Counted from the stretch's first letter, positions 1 to 8,994 are shown. The stretch: DNA of 64,000 nt from Pseudomonadota bacterium (GCA_023423695.1 JAFAFA010000147.1:1-64000); one strand, 5' to 3'. The notes: a model not told the origin generated them from the sequence alone. Made by a program: numbers and translations.

Positions 1-209
1 CGAACGTCGATTTCTATTCGGGCATCATCCTGAAGGCGATGGGTTTCCCGACCAGCATGTTCACCGTGCTGTTCGCGCTGGCCCGCACCGTCGGCTGGAT
101 CAGCCAGTGGAAGGAGATGATCGAGGATCCGGCCCAGAAGATCGGCCGCCCCCGCCAGCTCTTCACCGGCCACGCCGCCCGTCCTTTCGTGCCGCTGGAC
201 AAGCGTTGA
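1..209 (+). CDS. gltA: Citrate synthase, C-terminal end (partial)
   Basis: This is the last 69 codons of a type II citrate synthase, which condenses acetyl-CoA and oxaloacetate in the TCA cycle. The 5' end lies outside the window; the first complete codon is at position 3. The visible tail has the family's conserved C-terminal features: the NVDFYSG segment carrying the catalytic aspartate region, the ALARTVGWISQW helix, and an end close to 'RP...GRPRQLFTG'. The tail length is normal and nothing looks truncated at the 3' end. A 9-bp hairpin follows the stop codon, so transcription probably ends before the next gene. Confidence is high because this C-terminus is very conserved. Confidence 0.93.
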   Translation, partial: NVDFYSGIILKAMGFPTSMFTVLFALARTVGWISQWKEMIEDPAQKIGRPRQLFTGHAARPFVPLDKR

Positions 210-227
210 AGCCACAGAGTCGGTGGT

Positions 228-252
228 CCCCTCTCCGAAGCGAGGAGAGGGG
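228..252. terminator. Hairpin after gltA
   Basis: A perfect 9-bp stem (228-236 paired with 244-252, CCCCTCTCC/GGAGAGGGG) has a 7-base loop and lies 18 bases after the gltA stop. There is no T-run, so it may be a transcription terminator without a tail or a 3' stabilising hairpin. Its right arm also supplies the purine-rich ribosome-binding sequence for the GTG start at 259. Confidence 0.55.
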
Positions 253-258
253 CGCGCC

Positions 259-1272
259 GTGACCCAGCCCCTGCAACTCGGCCTGTCGGTCGCCATCGTG
301 GCGGTGACCGGCGGAACGCCGCGCGTGGTGACGGTGCGCAGCGGCTTCGCCGTGCCGGAAGACCACCGGCGCGGCGACGAGCCGTTGCCGCATCGCGATG
401 CCCTGCCCGGCGCGCCCTTCGAACCCGAGCGTTTCCGCACCCTGCAGGAGGGCGTGCGCGCGGTGGCGGAGGGGCTGTCGGGCCTCGCGCTGCGCTATGT
501 CGAGCAGCTTTACACCTTCGGCGACCGCTACCGCGACCCGCATGAACTGTTCGGCGGTCCGCGCTCGGTCGTGGTCGGCTATCTGGCCCTGGTCCGCGAC
601 GGCCCGCTGGGCGGCGATGCTTCGGCCGAGTGGCGCGACCTCTACGACCATTTCCCCTGGGAAGACTGGCGCGACCAACGCCCGCCGCTGCTGGATGGCG
701 TGATCGCCCCTGCGCTCGGCGGTTGGATCGCCTCGGCGCCCGACGAGGAGACCCGCCTGCGCCGGGGTGAGCGTGCCCAGATGGCCTTCGGGCTGGACGG
801 CGCCGACTGGGATATGGAACGGGTGCTGGAGCGCTTCGAATTGCTCTACGAAGCCGGGCTGGTGGTGGAGGCTTTCCGCGACCGCGACCTCGCCGCGCGG
901 GTCGATCCGTCGGAGCAGGCCGGCGGACCGATGCCGCGGGCGCTCGGCCGGCCGATGGCGCGCGATGGCCGGCGCATCCTGGCGACCGCGCTGGAACGGT
1001 TGCGCGGCAAGCTGCGCTACCGTCCCATCGTCTTCGAACTGCTGCCGCCGAGCTTCACCCTGCATCAGCTGCAACTTGTGGTGGAGGCGCTGTCGGGTGA
1101 GCGGGTGCACAAGCAGAATTTCAGGCGGCTGATGATCTCCGGCGGCTTCGTCGAGCCCACCGGGCGCTATGAAAGCCAGACCGGCGGCCGTCCGGCGGAG
1201 TTGTACCGCTTCCGGCGACAGGCCATCCACGAACGCACCAGCGCCGGCGCCATTCCGTCCGCGGACGGATAA
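259..1272 (+). CDS. NadQ/NrtR-like regulator of NAD metabolism
   Basis: The predicted product is 337 aa, with an N-terminal Nudix-fold sensor (about residues 5-220) and a C-terminal winged helix (about 235-325). The winged helix is the clearest part: 'ELLPPSFTLHQLQ', 'KQNFRRLM' and 'GGRPAELYRF' match the NrtR/NadQ DNA-binding domain. The Nudix box is degenerate: the expected REx2Ex2EE glutamates are not present near 'TLQEGVRAVAEGL'. The domain therefore probably binds a nucleotide ligand without hydrolysing it. I chose the GTG at 259 because GGAGAGGGG lies just upstream. An in-frame GTG at 223 would put the start inside the terminator hairpin. The family represses NAD synthesis genes in alphaproteobacteria; no nad gene is in the window. 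Confidence 0.7.
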   Translation: MTQPLQLGLSVAIVAVTGGTPRVVTVRSGFAVPEDHRRGDEPLPHRDALPGAPFEPERFRTLQEGVRAVAEGLSGLALRYVEQLYTFGDRYRDPHELFGGPRSVVVGYLALVRDGPLGGDASAEWRDLYDHFPWEDWRDQRPPLLDGVIAPALGGWIASAPDEETRLRRGERAQMAFGLDGADWDMERVLERFELLYEAGLVVEAFRDRDLAARVDPSEQAGGPMPRALGRPMARDGRRILATALERLRGKLRYRPIVFELLPPSFTLHQLQLVVEALSGERVHKQNFRRLMISGGFVEPTGRYESQTGGRPAELYRFRRQAIHERTSAGAIPSADG

Positions 1273-1353
1273 GGATAAAATCTCTCGGAAACGTCGACGC
1301 GCGGCATTGGGCGCAGTTGTCAACGGGCGGCTGCAAGCGGATACTGCTGGGAC

Positions 1354-1389
1354 GGTTTTAAACCCGGAATGTCCAAACCCGGAAAGTCC
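1354..1389. repeat. Inverted and direct repeats before the LuxR-type regulator
   Basis: GGTTT-T-AAACC (1354-1364) is an 11-bp palindrome. It runs into two copies of a 14-mer, AACCCGGAATGTCC (1361-1374) and AACCCGGAAAGTCC (1376-1389), which differ at one base and are offset by 15 bp. They end 10 bases before the ATG of the response regulator, so they could be an operator or a leader element. Function is not known. Confidence 0.4.
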
Positions 1390-1399
1390 CCAGAGGCCG

Positions 1400-2050
1400 A
1401 TGTCGCACCGCATCCTGATCGCCGACGACCACCCGCTGATGCGCACCGCCCTGACCCAGACCATCGGGCAGGCGATTCCCGGCGCCGTGATCCTGGAGGC
1501 GTCGCGATTCGAGCAGATCAAGCCGCTGCTGGACACCGGGGAGCCGCCGGACATCATCCTGCTCGACCTGCACATGCCCGGCATGAGCGGCCTGATCGGG
1601 TTGATGATGCTGCGCTCCGAACATCCGGCGATCCCGGTGATCGTGGTGTCGGCCTCCGAGGATCCGGTGACGATCCAGCGCGCCATCGACTATGGGGCCT
1701 CCGGCTTCGTGCCGAAATCGGCCCCCAACACCCAGATCGTCGAGGCGATCCATGCCGTTCTGGACGGCGAGCTGTGGCTCCCGGAGATCAACGGCGGGCC
1801 CGAGACCGACGCCCCCGATCCCGCCCAGCGCGCCGCCACCCTGACCCCCCAGCAGCTCCGCGTCCTGGCCGGCATCGCCGAGGGCAAGCTGAACAAGCAG
1901 ATCGCCTACGAGATGAACGTCGCCGAGACGACGGTGAAGGCGCACGTCACGACGATCCTGCGCAAGTTGGGCGTGCTGACCCGCACCCAGGCGGCGGTGC
2001 TGGCGAGCCAACTGGCGCTGTCCTCGGCTCCCCCGCCGCCGGTGGAGTGA
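1400..2050 (+). CDS. LuxR/NarL-type response regulator (CrbR/ErdR-like)
   Basis: This 216-aa protein has a receiver domain (about 3-120) with acidic pair D9-D10, phosphoacceptor D56 in LLDLHMPG and conserved K106. A C-terminal LuxR helix-turn-helix follows (about 148-205, starting LTPQQLRVLAGIAEG). It is convergent with the transporter-fused hybrid kinase at 2084-5578, which is its likely partner. That pairing recalls CrbS/CrbR (MxtR/ErdR) systems, which in Vibrio and Pseudomonas control acetyl-CoA synthetase and acetate use. The function is inferred from family and neighbourhood; acs is not in the window. I chose the ATG at 1400, where the receiver domain begins, over a longer upstream reading frame that shows no coding character. 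Confidence 0.82.
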   Translation: MSHRILIADDHPLMRTALTQTIGQAIPGAVILEASRFEQIKPLLDTGEPPDIILLDLHMPGMSGLIGLMMLRSEHPAIPVIVVSASEDPVTIQRAIDYGASGFVPKSAPNTQIVEAIHAVLDGELWLPEINGGPETDAPDPAQRAATLTPQQLRVLAGIAEGKLNKQIAYEMNVAETTVKAHVTTILRKLGVLTRTQAAVLASQLALSSAPPPPVE

Positions 2051-2057
2051 GTTTCGT

Positions 2058-2078
2058 CCTCTCCCGTCTCGGGAGAGG
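2058..2078. terminator. Bidirectional hairpin between convergent regulator and kinase
   Basis: A perfect 9-bp stem (CCTCTCCCG 2058-2066, CGGGAGAGG 2070-2078) with a 3-base loop fills the 33-bp gap between two converging stop codons. It can serve both genes. It resembles the hairpin at 228-252 in sequence. Confidence 0.65.
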
Positions 2079-2083
2079 GAGGT

Positions 2084-5000
2084 CTATCCCGCCACCCGCT
2101 GCCCCTCCGCCAGCAACTGCCCCAGCAACGCCCGCAGCGCGCCCGGACGCACCGGCTTGTAGAGCAGGCGGCAGCCCGCCGCTTCGATGTCCTCGCGCAC
2201 GGCGGCATCGCGGTCGGCGGTGACGACGGCGGCGGGAATGTCGCTGCCCAGCGAGGCACGCAGGGTCCGCAGGGCTTCCACCCCGGTCAGGCTGCGGTCG
2301 AGGTGGTAGTCGGTCAGGATCACGTCGGGCGTGCGTCCTCCCAGCTTCGCCAGGGCGAGGTCGGGGGCCGCCGCGGTGACGACGCGGCAGGACCAGCTCG
2401 ACAGCAGATCCTCGGTGGCGCGGGCGATGGCGGGCTCGTTTTCCAGGCAGAGCACCAGAACCCCGCTCAGGTCGCGGCCGCGCGGGCGGGCCACCACGGC
2501 GCGGGCCGCGACCGGCTCGTCGGTCAGCGGCACCAGGACGGAAAAGGCGCTGCCGCGCCCGACCCTGGAGCGCACCTGCACCGTATGGCCGAGAATGCCG
2601 GCCAGACGCTCGACGATGGCGAGGCCGAGACCGAGGCCTTTGCCACGGTCGTCGGCGTCGTTATCGAGTTGGCGGAACTCCATGAAGATTTCCGGCACCT
2701 TGTGCTCGGGAATGCCGGGGCCGGTGTCCCAAACCTCGATCGACAGGAAATTCCCGCGGCGGCGGCAGCCCAGCAGAATGCGGCCCGTGCGGGTGTAGCG
2801 CACGGCGTTGGCAAGGTAGTTCTGCAGGATGCGCCGCAGCAGCGTCGGGTCGCTGTGCACGATGGCGGAACAGTCGACCACCCGCAGCCCCAGACCGTGG
2901 CGGCTGGCCAGCACGGTGAATTCCTCGCCCAGCGGCTTCAGCAGTTCCTCGATGCGCATCGGCACCGGGTTCGGCTTGACCACGCCGCTGTCGATCTTGG
3001 ACACGTCCAGCAGGTCGCCCAGGATCTGCTCCACCGACCGCAGCGAGGCGTCGATCTGGCGGATGGCGCTGTCGCCGTTGCGTTCGGACAGGGCGGACAG
3101 GAACAGGCGGGCGGCGTGCAGCGGCTGCAGCAGGTCGTGGCTGGCGGCGGCGAGGAAGCGGGTCTTGCCGCGGTTGGCGCGCTCGGCCTCCGCCTTCGCT
3201 TCCGACAGGGCGTGGGTGCGTTCCTCGATGCGGCGTTCCAAGGTCTCGTTGGCTTCGCGCAGGGCGGCGGCGGCACGGTGGCGTTCGGTGACGTCGGTGT
3301 AGACGGCGACGAAGCCGCCCCCGCCGGGCTTCGGACCCGGCATCGGGTTGGTGGCGATCTCCAGCACCGTGCCGTCGGGACGCACCCGCTCGTAGACGTC
3401 CGGCTTGTTGCGGCGGCGTGGGTCGGAACGGCGCTCCAGCAGGGTTTCGATCTCGCCGTTGCGGCCATATTCGCCACGCCGCGCGATTAGCCCGACGATC
3501 TCCTGCAGCGAGGTACCGACCTGGACGAAGCCGTCGGGCAGGTCCAGCAGGACCAGGAACTGGTTGTTCCAGGTGGCGACGCGCCAATCCTCGTCGAACA
3601 CGGCGATGCCCTGCGGCACATTCTCCACGGTGGCGCGCAGCAGCTCGTGCTGCTTCAGGATGGCGCGCGACGCCTCGTCGATGATGGACCGCGCGTCGGT
3701 GCGCGACAGCCGGCGGTCGGACAAGAGGCCGGCCACCACCACCCGGGCCGAGGCGGAGCCGACGGCGCCGGCGAGCAGCCGCTCGGTCAGCTGGATCGCC
3801 TCGCCGTCGGTGCGGGTCAGCAGCGCGGTGCGCAGATCGCCGTCCTCCACCCCGGTGAAGCGGCAGAAGGCGGCGTCGGCGCGCGCCTGCCCGACATAGC
3901 GGACGGCGAGGTCGTGCAGGTCGGCCAGCGTGGCGCCGCGCGGCCCATGCGGCTCGCCGTCGGCGGAACGGCGCAGGCTGATGAAGCGCGCGGCCTGCTG
4001 GCGCTCCAGCGTCGACGGCCGGGTCAGCAGCGAGACCAGCACGAACAGCAGGATGTTCGGCCCCAGGCTCCACAGCGCGGCGTTGGTCAGCGGGTCGATG
4101 CCGGCGATGCCGGCCAGCGCCACCGGGCTGAGGCCGGTCAGGCCGAACGGTCCTTCGCGCAGTGCACTGGAGGCGAGCCAGCCGGCGTCGGCGAAGGACG
4201 GCAGCAGCATGGTGTAGGCCCAGCCGAGGAAGCCGGCGCAGATGCCGGCGAAGGCGCCGGCGCGGCTGGCGCGGCTCCAGATCAGGCCGCCGAGCAGGGC
4301 GGGGGCGAACTGCGCCACCGCGGTGAAGCTCATCATGCCGATGGTCGCCAGCGGAAAGGCCGGGCCGATCAACCGGTAGCAGCCGTAGGACAGCAGAACC
4401 AGCACGATCACCGCGGAGCGGCGGATCAGCAGCAGGATCCCCGCCGGGTCGTCGCGCAGCCGCCGGTCGTCGGGGCGGAGCGCCATCAGCAGCGGCACGG
4501 CGACGTCGTTGCAGATCATGGTGCTGAGCGCCACCATCTCCACCAGGATCATGCTGGTCGCCGCCGACAGGCCGCCGATGAAGGCGGCCAGCGCCAACCA
4601 CGGCCAGCCCTGGCTCAAGGGGATGGAGACCATGAAGGTGTCGGCATTGGTCGTGCCGTCCGGGAACAGCATCAGCCCGGCCAGCGCCACCGGCAGCACG
4701 AACAGGTTGATGGCGACCAGATAGGCCGGAAACAGCTTGGCCGACGACCGCACGTCGCCGCCATGGGTGTTTTCGACCACCGCGACGTGGAACTGGCGCG
4801 GCAGGCACAGGATCGCCAGCGCCGACAAGAGGCAGGCCACCCACCAGTCCGCACCGATGCTGTCCAGCCGGATCAGGTCGAGGAAGCCGGGATGGTTCAT
4901 CGCCGCTTCGAAGAAGGTGGCCGGATCGCCGAAGACCGAATAGGCGATTGCGCCGCCCACCGCCAGCGCCGCCGCCAGCTTCACGACCGACTCCGCGGCG

Positions 5001-5578
5001 ATGGCCATCATCAGGCCGCGGTGGTGTTCGTTGGCCGACACGCTGCGCACGCCGAACAGGATGGCGAAGGCTGCCATCAGCAGTGCCGCCATCAGCGCCG
5101 TGCCGCCCGGCATCTGGTTCAGGTCGGCCCCCAGCGACGCCCCGGCCAGAATTTCGAAACTGACGCTGATCGCCTTCAATTGCAGGGCGATGTAGGGCAG
5201 CAGCCCGATCACCGCGGCCACGGTGACGAGCGCTGCCAGGCTGCGGCTCTTGCCGTAGCGGGCCGACAGGAAGTCGGAGATGGAGACGACGTTCTCCGAC
5301 TTCGCCACCCGGACGATGCGGGCCAGCACCGGCCAGCCCAATCCGATCATCAGGATCGGCCCGATATAGATCGGCAGGAAATAGAAGCCCCCGGTCGCCG
5401 CCCGCCCGACCGCGCCGTAGAAGGTCCATGACGTGCAGTAGACGCCGAAACTCAGCGCATAGAGCCAGGGCGTGCGCCGCTCGGTGCCCTGATCGCCGGT
5501 CCGGTCGCCGTACCACGCGATGGCGAACAGCGACAGCAGGTAGGCCATCGACGCGGCCAGGATGAACCAGCTTTCCAT
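2084..5578 (-). CDS. Sodium/solute symporter-type hybrid histidine kinase (CrbS-like)
   Basis: This 1164-aa protein joins a multi-spanning sodium:solute symporter domain (about 1-500, many hydrophobic helices) to a linker, a PAS domain (about 640-760), a HisKA domain (H814 in AASHDLLQPLHAA), a HATPase (N-box near 922, GLGLGL near 980) and a C-terminal receiver (D1090 in LTDYHLD). It probably senses a transported or bound small molecule at the inner membrane and phosphorylates the convergent LuxR-type regulator. CrbS/MxtR proteins of this architecture control acetate metabolism, so acetate is the leading ligand guess. I chose the ATG at 5578 because the SSS family starts close to it; no strong ribosome-binding site is visible. 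The receiver may act as a phosphate sink. Confidence 0.85.
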   Translation of the reverse strand: MESWFILAASMAYLLSLFAIAWYGDRTGDQGTERRTPWLYALSFGVYCTSWTFYGAVGRAATGGFYFLPIYIGPILMIGLGWPVLARIVRVAKSENVVSISDFLSARYGKSRSLAALVTVAAVIGLLPYIALQLKAISVSFEILAGASLGADLNQMPGGTALMAALLMAAFAILFGVRSVSANEHHRGLMMAIAAESVVKLAAALAVGGAIAYSVFGDPATFFEAAMNHPGFLDLIRLDSIGADWWVACLLSALAILCLPRQFHVAVVENTHGGDVRSSAKLFPAYLVAINLFVLPVALAGLMLFPDGTTNADTFMVSIPLSQGWPWLALAAFIGGLSAATSMILVEMVALSTMICNDVAVPLLMALRPDDRRLRDDPAGILLLIRRSAVIVLVLLSYGCYRLIGPAFPLATIGMMSFTAVAQFAPALLGGLIWSRASRAGAFAGICAGFLGWAYTMLLPSFADAGWLASSALREGPFGLTGLSPVALAGIAGIDPLTNAALWSLGPNILLFVLVSLLTRPSTLERQQAARFISLRRSADGEPHGPRGATLADLHDLAVRYVGQARADAAFCRFTGVEDGDLRTALLTRTDGEAIQLTERLLAGAVGSASARVVVAGLLSDRRLSRTDARSIIDEASRAILKQHELLRATVENVPQGIAVFDEDWRVATWNNQFLVLLDLPDGFVQVGTSLQEIVGLIARRGEYGRNGEIETLLERRSDPRRRNKPDVYERVRPDGTVLEIATNPMPGPKPGGGGFVAVYTDVTERHRAAAALREANETLERRIEERTHALSEAKAEAERANRGKTRFLAAASHDLLQPLHAARLFLSALSERNGDSAIRQIDASLRSVEQILGDLLDVSKIDSGVVKPNPVPMRIEELLKPLGEEFTVLASRHGLGLRVVDCSAIVHSDPTLLRRILQNYLANAVRYTRTGRILLGCRRRGNFLSIEVWDTGPGIPEHKVPEIFMEFRQLDNDADDRGKGLGLGLAIVERLAGILGHTVQVRSRVGRGSAFSVLVPLTDEPVAARAVVARPRGRDLSGVLVLCLENEPAIARATEDLLSSWSCRVVTAAAPDLALAKLGGRTPDVILTDYHLDRSLTGVEALRTLRASLGSDIPAAVVTADRDAAVREDIEAAGCRLLYKPVRPGALRALLGQLLAEGQRVAG

Positions 5579-5858
5579 GGGGCTTTTCGCATCCCGCTTT
5601 TGATTTTCTCTCCCTGAGGGTGGAAGCCTATCACAGAGCGCGTGCCGGCGCCGCGTCCCCGTTTGGAGGCCGCCTTCGGGTCCCACCTTCGGCCCCCACC
5701 TTCGGTCGGGCGAAAAAGAGTGTCACCACCGCGGGAGGGGGCAAAGGGGGCCGTCCGACCGCACGCCCAGAGATGCCGGGACACATCCGATCTCCCGTTG
5801 TTCTTCCTGCCGGGCTGTGAAGCCTTTGGTCGAACACGCAAGGTTAAGGAGAGTCCGA

Positions 5859-7040
5859 ATGGTATCGGTCAGCGCCGGTTCCCAGACCAGCATCAACACC
5901 GACGATCTCGGGGTTACGGGCATCCGGGGCGGCACGGTTGCCGTGGCAACACCCAACCAACTCGTCATCAACTATGCCGACGGCCGCTCCACCGATTTCC
6001 GCGGCAATTTCACCTATGACGCCGCAGGCCAGACCCTGACCGGAGGCACAATCTCCAGCGTCACCAACTCGACGAACGGCATCCCCGGCCTGTCGGTGTC
6101 GCAACTGAACCTGCCGGTCGCGACGGCGCTGGGCTGGGAGGCCGCCGGCACCGATCCCGGAGCGATCCGCGCGGCGCTGCTGGGCGGCAACGACACCTTC
6201 ACCGGATCCGATTTCAACGACACGATCCGCGCCTATGCCGGCGACGACACCATCACCGGCGGGCGGGGCGACGATCTGCTGGATGGCGGCAGCGGCGTGA
6301 ACACCATCGACGGCGGCGACGGGATCGATACGGTCGCCCGCAGCGCGTCGCGCGCCGACAGCGGTGCCGTCAAGCACAACGGCGAGATCTACGTGATCGA
6401 CGCCAACGGCTACGACCGCATGACCAATGTCGAGTTCATCCAGTACACCGACCAGACGGTTGCCAGCGCCACCGCCCCGGTGTTCGACGCCTTGTCCTAC
6501 CTGGCGGCCAACCCGGACCTCGCTGCCGTCTACAACACCGAGAGCGACTCTGCCTTCGACCATTACCGGACCTTCGGCTGGAGCGAAGGGCGCACCCTGA
6601 CCTTCAACGCCGCCGGCTATCTGGCCGACAACCCGGACCTTGCCGTCGCCTTCGGCACCGACACGGCGGAGGCGACCCGCCACTACATCGAGGTCGGCCG
6701 CAACGAGAACCGTCGGGCCGACTTCGACGCCACCAGCTATCTGGCGGCCAACCCGGATCTGATCCAGGCCTTCGGCAACGATCCGACGGCGGCGGCGCTG
6801 CATTACGCGACCTACGGCCGGAACGAGGGCCGGAGCCTGGACTTCAATGCCTCCGCCTATCTGGCGCGCTATCCGGACCTGCAGGCGGCCTTCGGCGGCG
6901 ACCTCCAGGCGGCGACCGCCCATTACGTTGCCCAGGGTTATGAGGAGGGCCGCAGCGCCGCCCCGCTCGGCACCAGCACAGGCACCGCCTTTGCCTCCGC
7001 CGATGCCCTGCAGCAGCAGGCGACGCTGTCGATCGCCTGA
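5859..7040 (+). CDS. RTX-type calcium-binding protein with four 40-residue repeats
   Basis: This 393-aa acidic protein has no N-terminal signal peptide, which fits type I secretion. Residues about 107-157 carry RTX-like nonapeptides (GGNDTFTGS, AGDDTITGG, RGDDLLDGG, GGDGIDTVA) that should bind calcium. Residues 209-368 are four tandem repeats of exactly 40 residues. Each starts F(D/N) and has the pattern SYLAANPDL, an alpha-helical stretch, HY, G, then NEGR. The final 25 residues are Ala/Ser/Thr-rich, as in many type I secretion signals. The ATG at 5859 follows AAGGAGAG. An in-frame ATG at 5817 has no such site. No secretion genes are adjacent. The binding partner of the repeats is not known. 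Confidence 0.75.
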   Translation: MVSVSAGSQTSINTDDLGVTGIRGGTVAVATPNQLVINYADGRSTDFRGNFTYDAAGQTLTGGTISSVTNSTNGIPGLSVSQLNLPVATALGWEAAGTDPGAIRAALLGGNDTFTGSDFNDTIRAYAGDDTITGGRGDDLLDGGSGVNTIDGGDGIDTVARSASRADSGAVKHNGEIYVIDANGYDRMTNVEFIQYTDQTVASATAPVFDALSYLAANPDLAAVYNTESDSAFDHYRTFGWSEGRTLTFNAAGYLADNPDLAVAFGTDTAEATRHYIEVGRNENRRADFDATSYLAANPDLIQAFGNDPTAAALHYATYGRNEGRSLDFNASAYLARYPDLQAAFGGDLQAATAHYVAQGYEEGRSAAPLGTSTGTAFASADALQQQATLSIA

Positions 7041-7077
7041 GTGATCTGCCGGTTTCAGCCATGGTCCGAACGGCAAG

Positions 7078-7114
7078 CGGGCGGAGGGTCATCCCCTCCG
7101 CCCGTTTCCTTTTG
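7078..7114. terminator. Rho-independent terminator between convergent genes
   Basis: A perfect 11-bp stem (CGGGCGGAGGG 7078-7088, CCCTCCGCCCG 7094-7104) with a 5-base loop is followed by TTTCCTTTT. It ends the RTX gene and can also stop transcription coming from the MFS gene on the other strand. Confidence 0.85.
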
Positions 7115-7141
7115 CCGACTTATGGCCCGGTCAAATCCGCC

Positions 7142-8857
7142 TCAATCGTGCTGGTAGATGTCCACGTCCTTGGTTTCGCGGACGAACAGCAGGCCGATCA
7201 CCAGGGTCGCGGCGGCGATGATGATCGGGTACCAGAGGCCCGAGTAGATATCGCCGGTCGCCGCCACGATGGCGAAGGAGGTGGTCGGCAGGAAGCCGCC
7301 GAACCAGCCGTTGCCGATGTGGTAGGGCAGCGACATCGAGGTGTAGCGGATGCGGGTCGGGAACATCTCCACCAACATCGCGGCGATCGGGCCGTAAACC
7401 ATCGTCACGTAGATGACCAGGACGGTCAGCAGGGCGACGACCATCACCGTGTCGATGCGGGCCGGATCGGCCTTCGGCGGATAGTTGGCGGTCTTCAGCG
7501 CATCGCCCAGCCCCTTGTCGAAGGCGGCACCGGCGGCCTTGGCGTCGGTCGGCGCATGCGAGGCGGTCGGGCCGTGGCTGAGCGACACGGTGGTGCTGGC
7601 CTGCGGGGCTGCGGTGTAGCTGGGGATGACCGTGCTGCCGACCTTGATCGAGGCGACGGTGCCCGCCGGGGCCGCTTCGTTGGTGTAGGGGATGCCGCGC
7701 CGGACCAGCGCGCTCTTGGCGATGTCGCAGGAACTGGTGAATTGGCTGGTGCCGACCGGGTTGAACTGGAACGAGCATTCGTTCGGATCGGCGACCACGA
7801 CGACCGGAGCGGTCGCGATGGCTTCCTCCAGCGCCGGGTTGGCGTAGTGGGTGATGCCCTTGAACAGCGGGAAGTAGGTCAGGCAGGCCAGCAGCAGGCC
7901 GGCCATGATGATCGGCTTGCGGCCGATCCTGTCCGCCAGCGTGCCGAAGATCACGAAGAAGGGCGTGCCGATCAGCAGGGCCGCCGCGATCATCAGGTTG
8001 GCCGCCTGGGCATCGACCTTCAGAGTCTGGGTCAGGAAGAACAGGGCGTAGAACTGGCCCGTGTACCACACCACCGCCTGGCCGGCGACGAGGCCGAACA
8101 GGGCGAGCAGCACGATCTTCAGGTTCTTCCATTCACCGAAGGACTCGGTCAGCGGCGCCTTGGAGTGCTTGCCCTCGTCCTTCATCTTCTTGAAGGCGGG
8201 CGATTCGTTCAGCATCAGGCGGATCCACACCGAGATGCCGAGCAGCACGATGGAGATCAGGAACGGGATGCGCCAGCCCCAGGCGTTGAAATCCTCCGGC
8301 GACATCGACACGCGGCAGCCCAGGATGACCAGCAGCGACAGGAACAGGCCGAGGGTCGCGGTGGTCTGGATCCAGGAGGTGTAGTTGCCGCGGCGGCCGT
8401 GCGGCGCGTGCTCGGCGACGTAGGTCGCGGCACCGCCGTATTCACCGCCCAGCGCCAAGCCCTGCAGCAGGCGCAGGATGATCAGGATGATCGGGGCAGC
8501 GATGCCGATGGATGCGTAGTTGGGGAGGATGCCGACGATGAAGGTCGACACGCCCATGATCAGGATGGTGACCAGGAAGGTGTATTTGCGGCCGATCATG
8601 TCGCCGAGACGGCCGAAGACCAGCGCGCCGAAGGGCCGGACGGCGAAGCCGGCGGCAAAGGCCATCAGCGCGAAGATGAAGGCAGCGGTCGGGTTGACCC
8701 CGGAAAAGAACTGCGCGGCGATGACCGCGCTGAGCGAACCGTAGAGATAGAAGTCGTACCATTCGAAAACGGTCCCGAGCGAGGACGCGAAGATGACTTT
8801 CTTCTCCTCGCCCGTCATCGGTCGGACGGCATCGCCCGACGAAGCCGCATAGGCCAT
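7142..8857 (-). CDS. MFS permease, metabolite:H+ symporter (MHS) type
   Basis: The 571-aa inner-membrane transporter has about 12 predicted helices. 'FEWYDFYLYG' at the N-terminus and 'GRLGDMIGRKYT' are MHS-family marks (relatives of ProP, KgtP and ShiA). 'FGTLADRIGRKP' is the matching motif in the second half. About 110 residues between helices in the second half (roughly 355-465, including 'PNECSFQFNPVGT' and two Cys) form a hydrophilic insert, making it longer than the usual 430-450 aa. The substrate cannot be named from sequence. I chose the ATG at 8857, preceded by GGGAGGG, over a GTG 33 bases upstream. It stands alone, with a terminator downstream and a 22-bp palindrome in its upstream region. 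Confidence 0.8.
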   Translation of the reverse strand: MAYAASSGDAVRPMTGEEKKVIFASSLGTVFEWYDFYLYGSLSAVIAAQFFSGVNPTAAFIFALMAFAAGFAVRPFGALVFGRLGDMIGRKYTFLVTILIMGVSTFIVGILPNYASIGIAAPIILIILRLLQGLALGGEYGGAATYVAEHAPHGRRGNYTSWIQTTATLGLFLSLLVILGCRVSMSPEDFNAWGWRIPFLISIVLLGISVWIRLMLNESPAFKKMKDEGKHSKAPLTESFGEWKNLKIVLLALFGLVAGQAVVWYTGQFYALFFLTQTLKVDAQAANLMIAAALLIGTPFFVIFGTLADRIGRKPIIMAGLLLACLTYFPLFKGITHYANPALEEAIATAPVVVVADPNECSFQFNPVGTSQFTSSCDIAKSALVRRGIPYTNEAAPAGTVASIKVGSTVIPSYTAAPQASTTVSLSHGPTASHAPTDAKAAGAAFDKGLGDALKTANYPPKADPARIDTVMVVALLTVLVIYVTMVYGPIAAMLVEMFPTRIRYTSMSLPYHIGNGWFGGFLPTTSFAIVAATGDIYSGLWYPIIIAAATLVIGLLFVRETKDVDIYQHD

Positions 8858-8994
8858 GGTCTTCACCCTCCCAAGTGAATAGTCATGCAATTCGGTTGGT
8901 TTTTATAGGCGGTGCATTCTGGTCATATGAACTGATGACCGAGCCCGCTCCTTGGTTTTCGCGAAGATAGTGTGCTCACCAAACTATCCGCGTC

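Noticed and set aside
3647..5431. Long open frame on the plus strand opposite the hybrid kinase
   Set aside because: It lies antisense to a clear multidomain kinase and has Gln/Arg/His-rich, domain-free composition typical of a high-G+C shadow frame.
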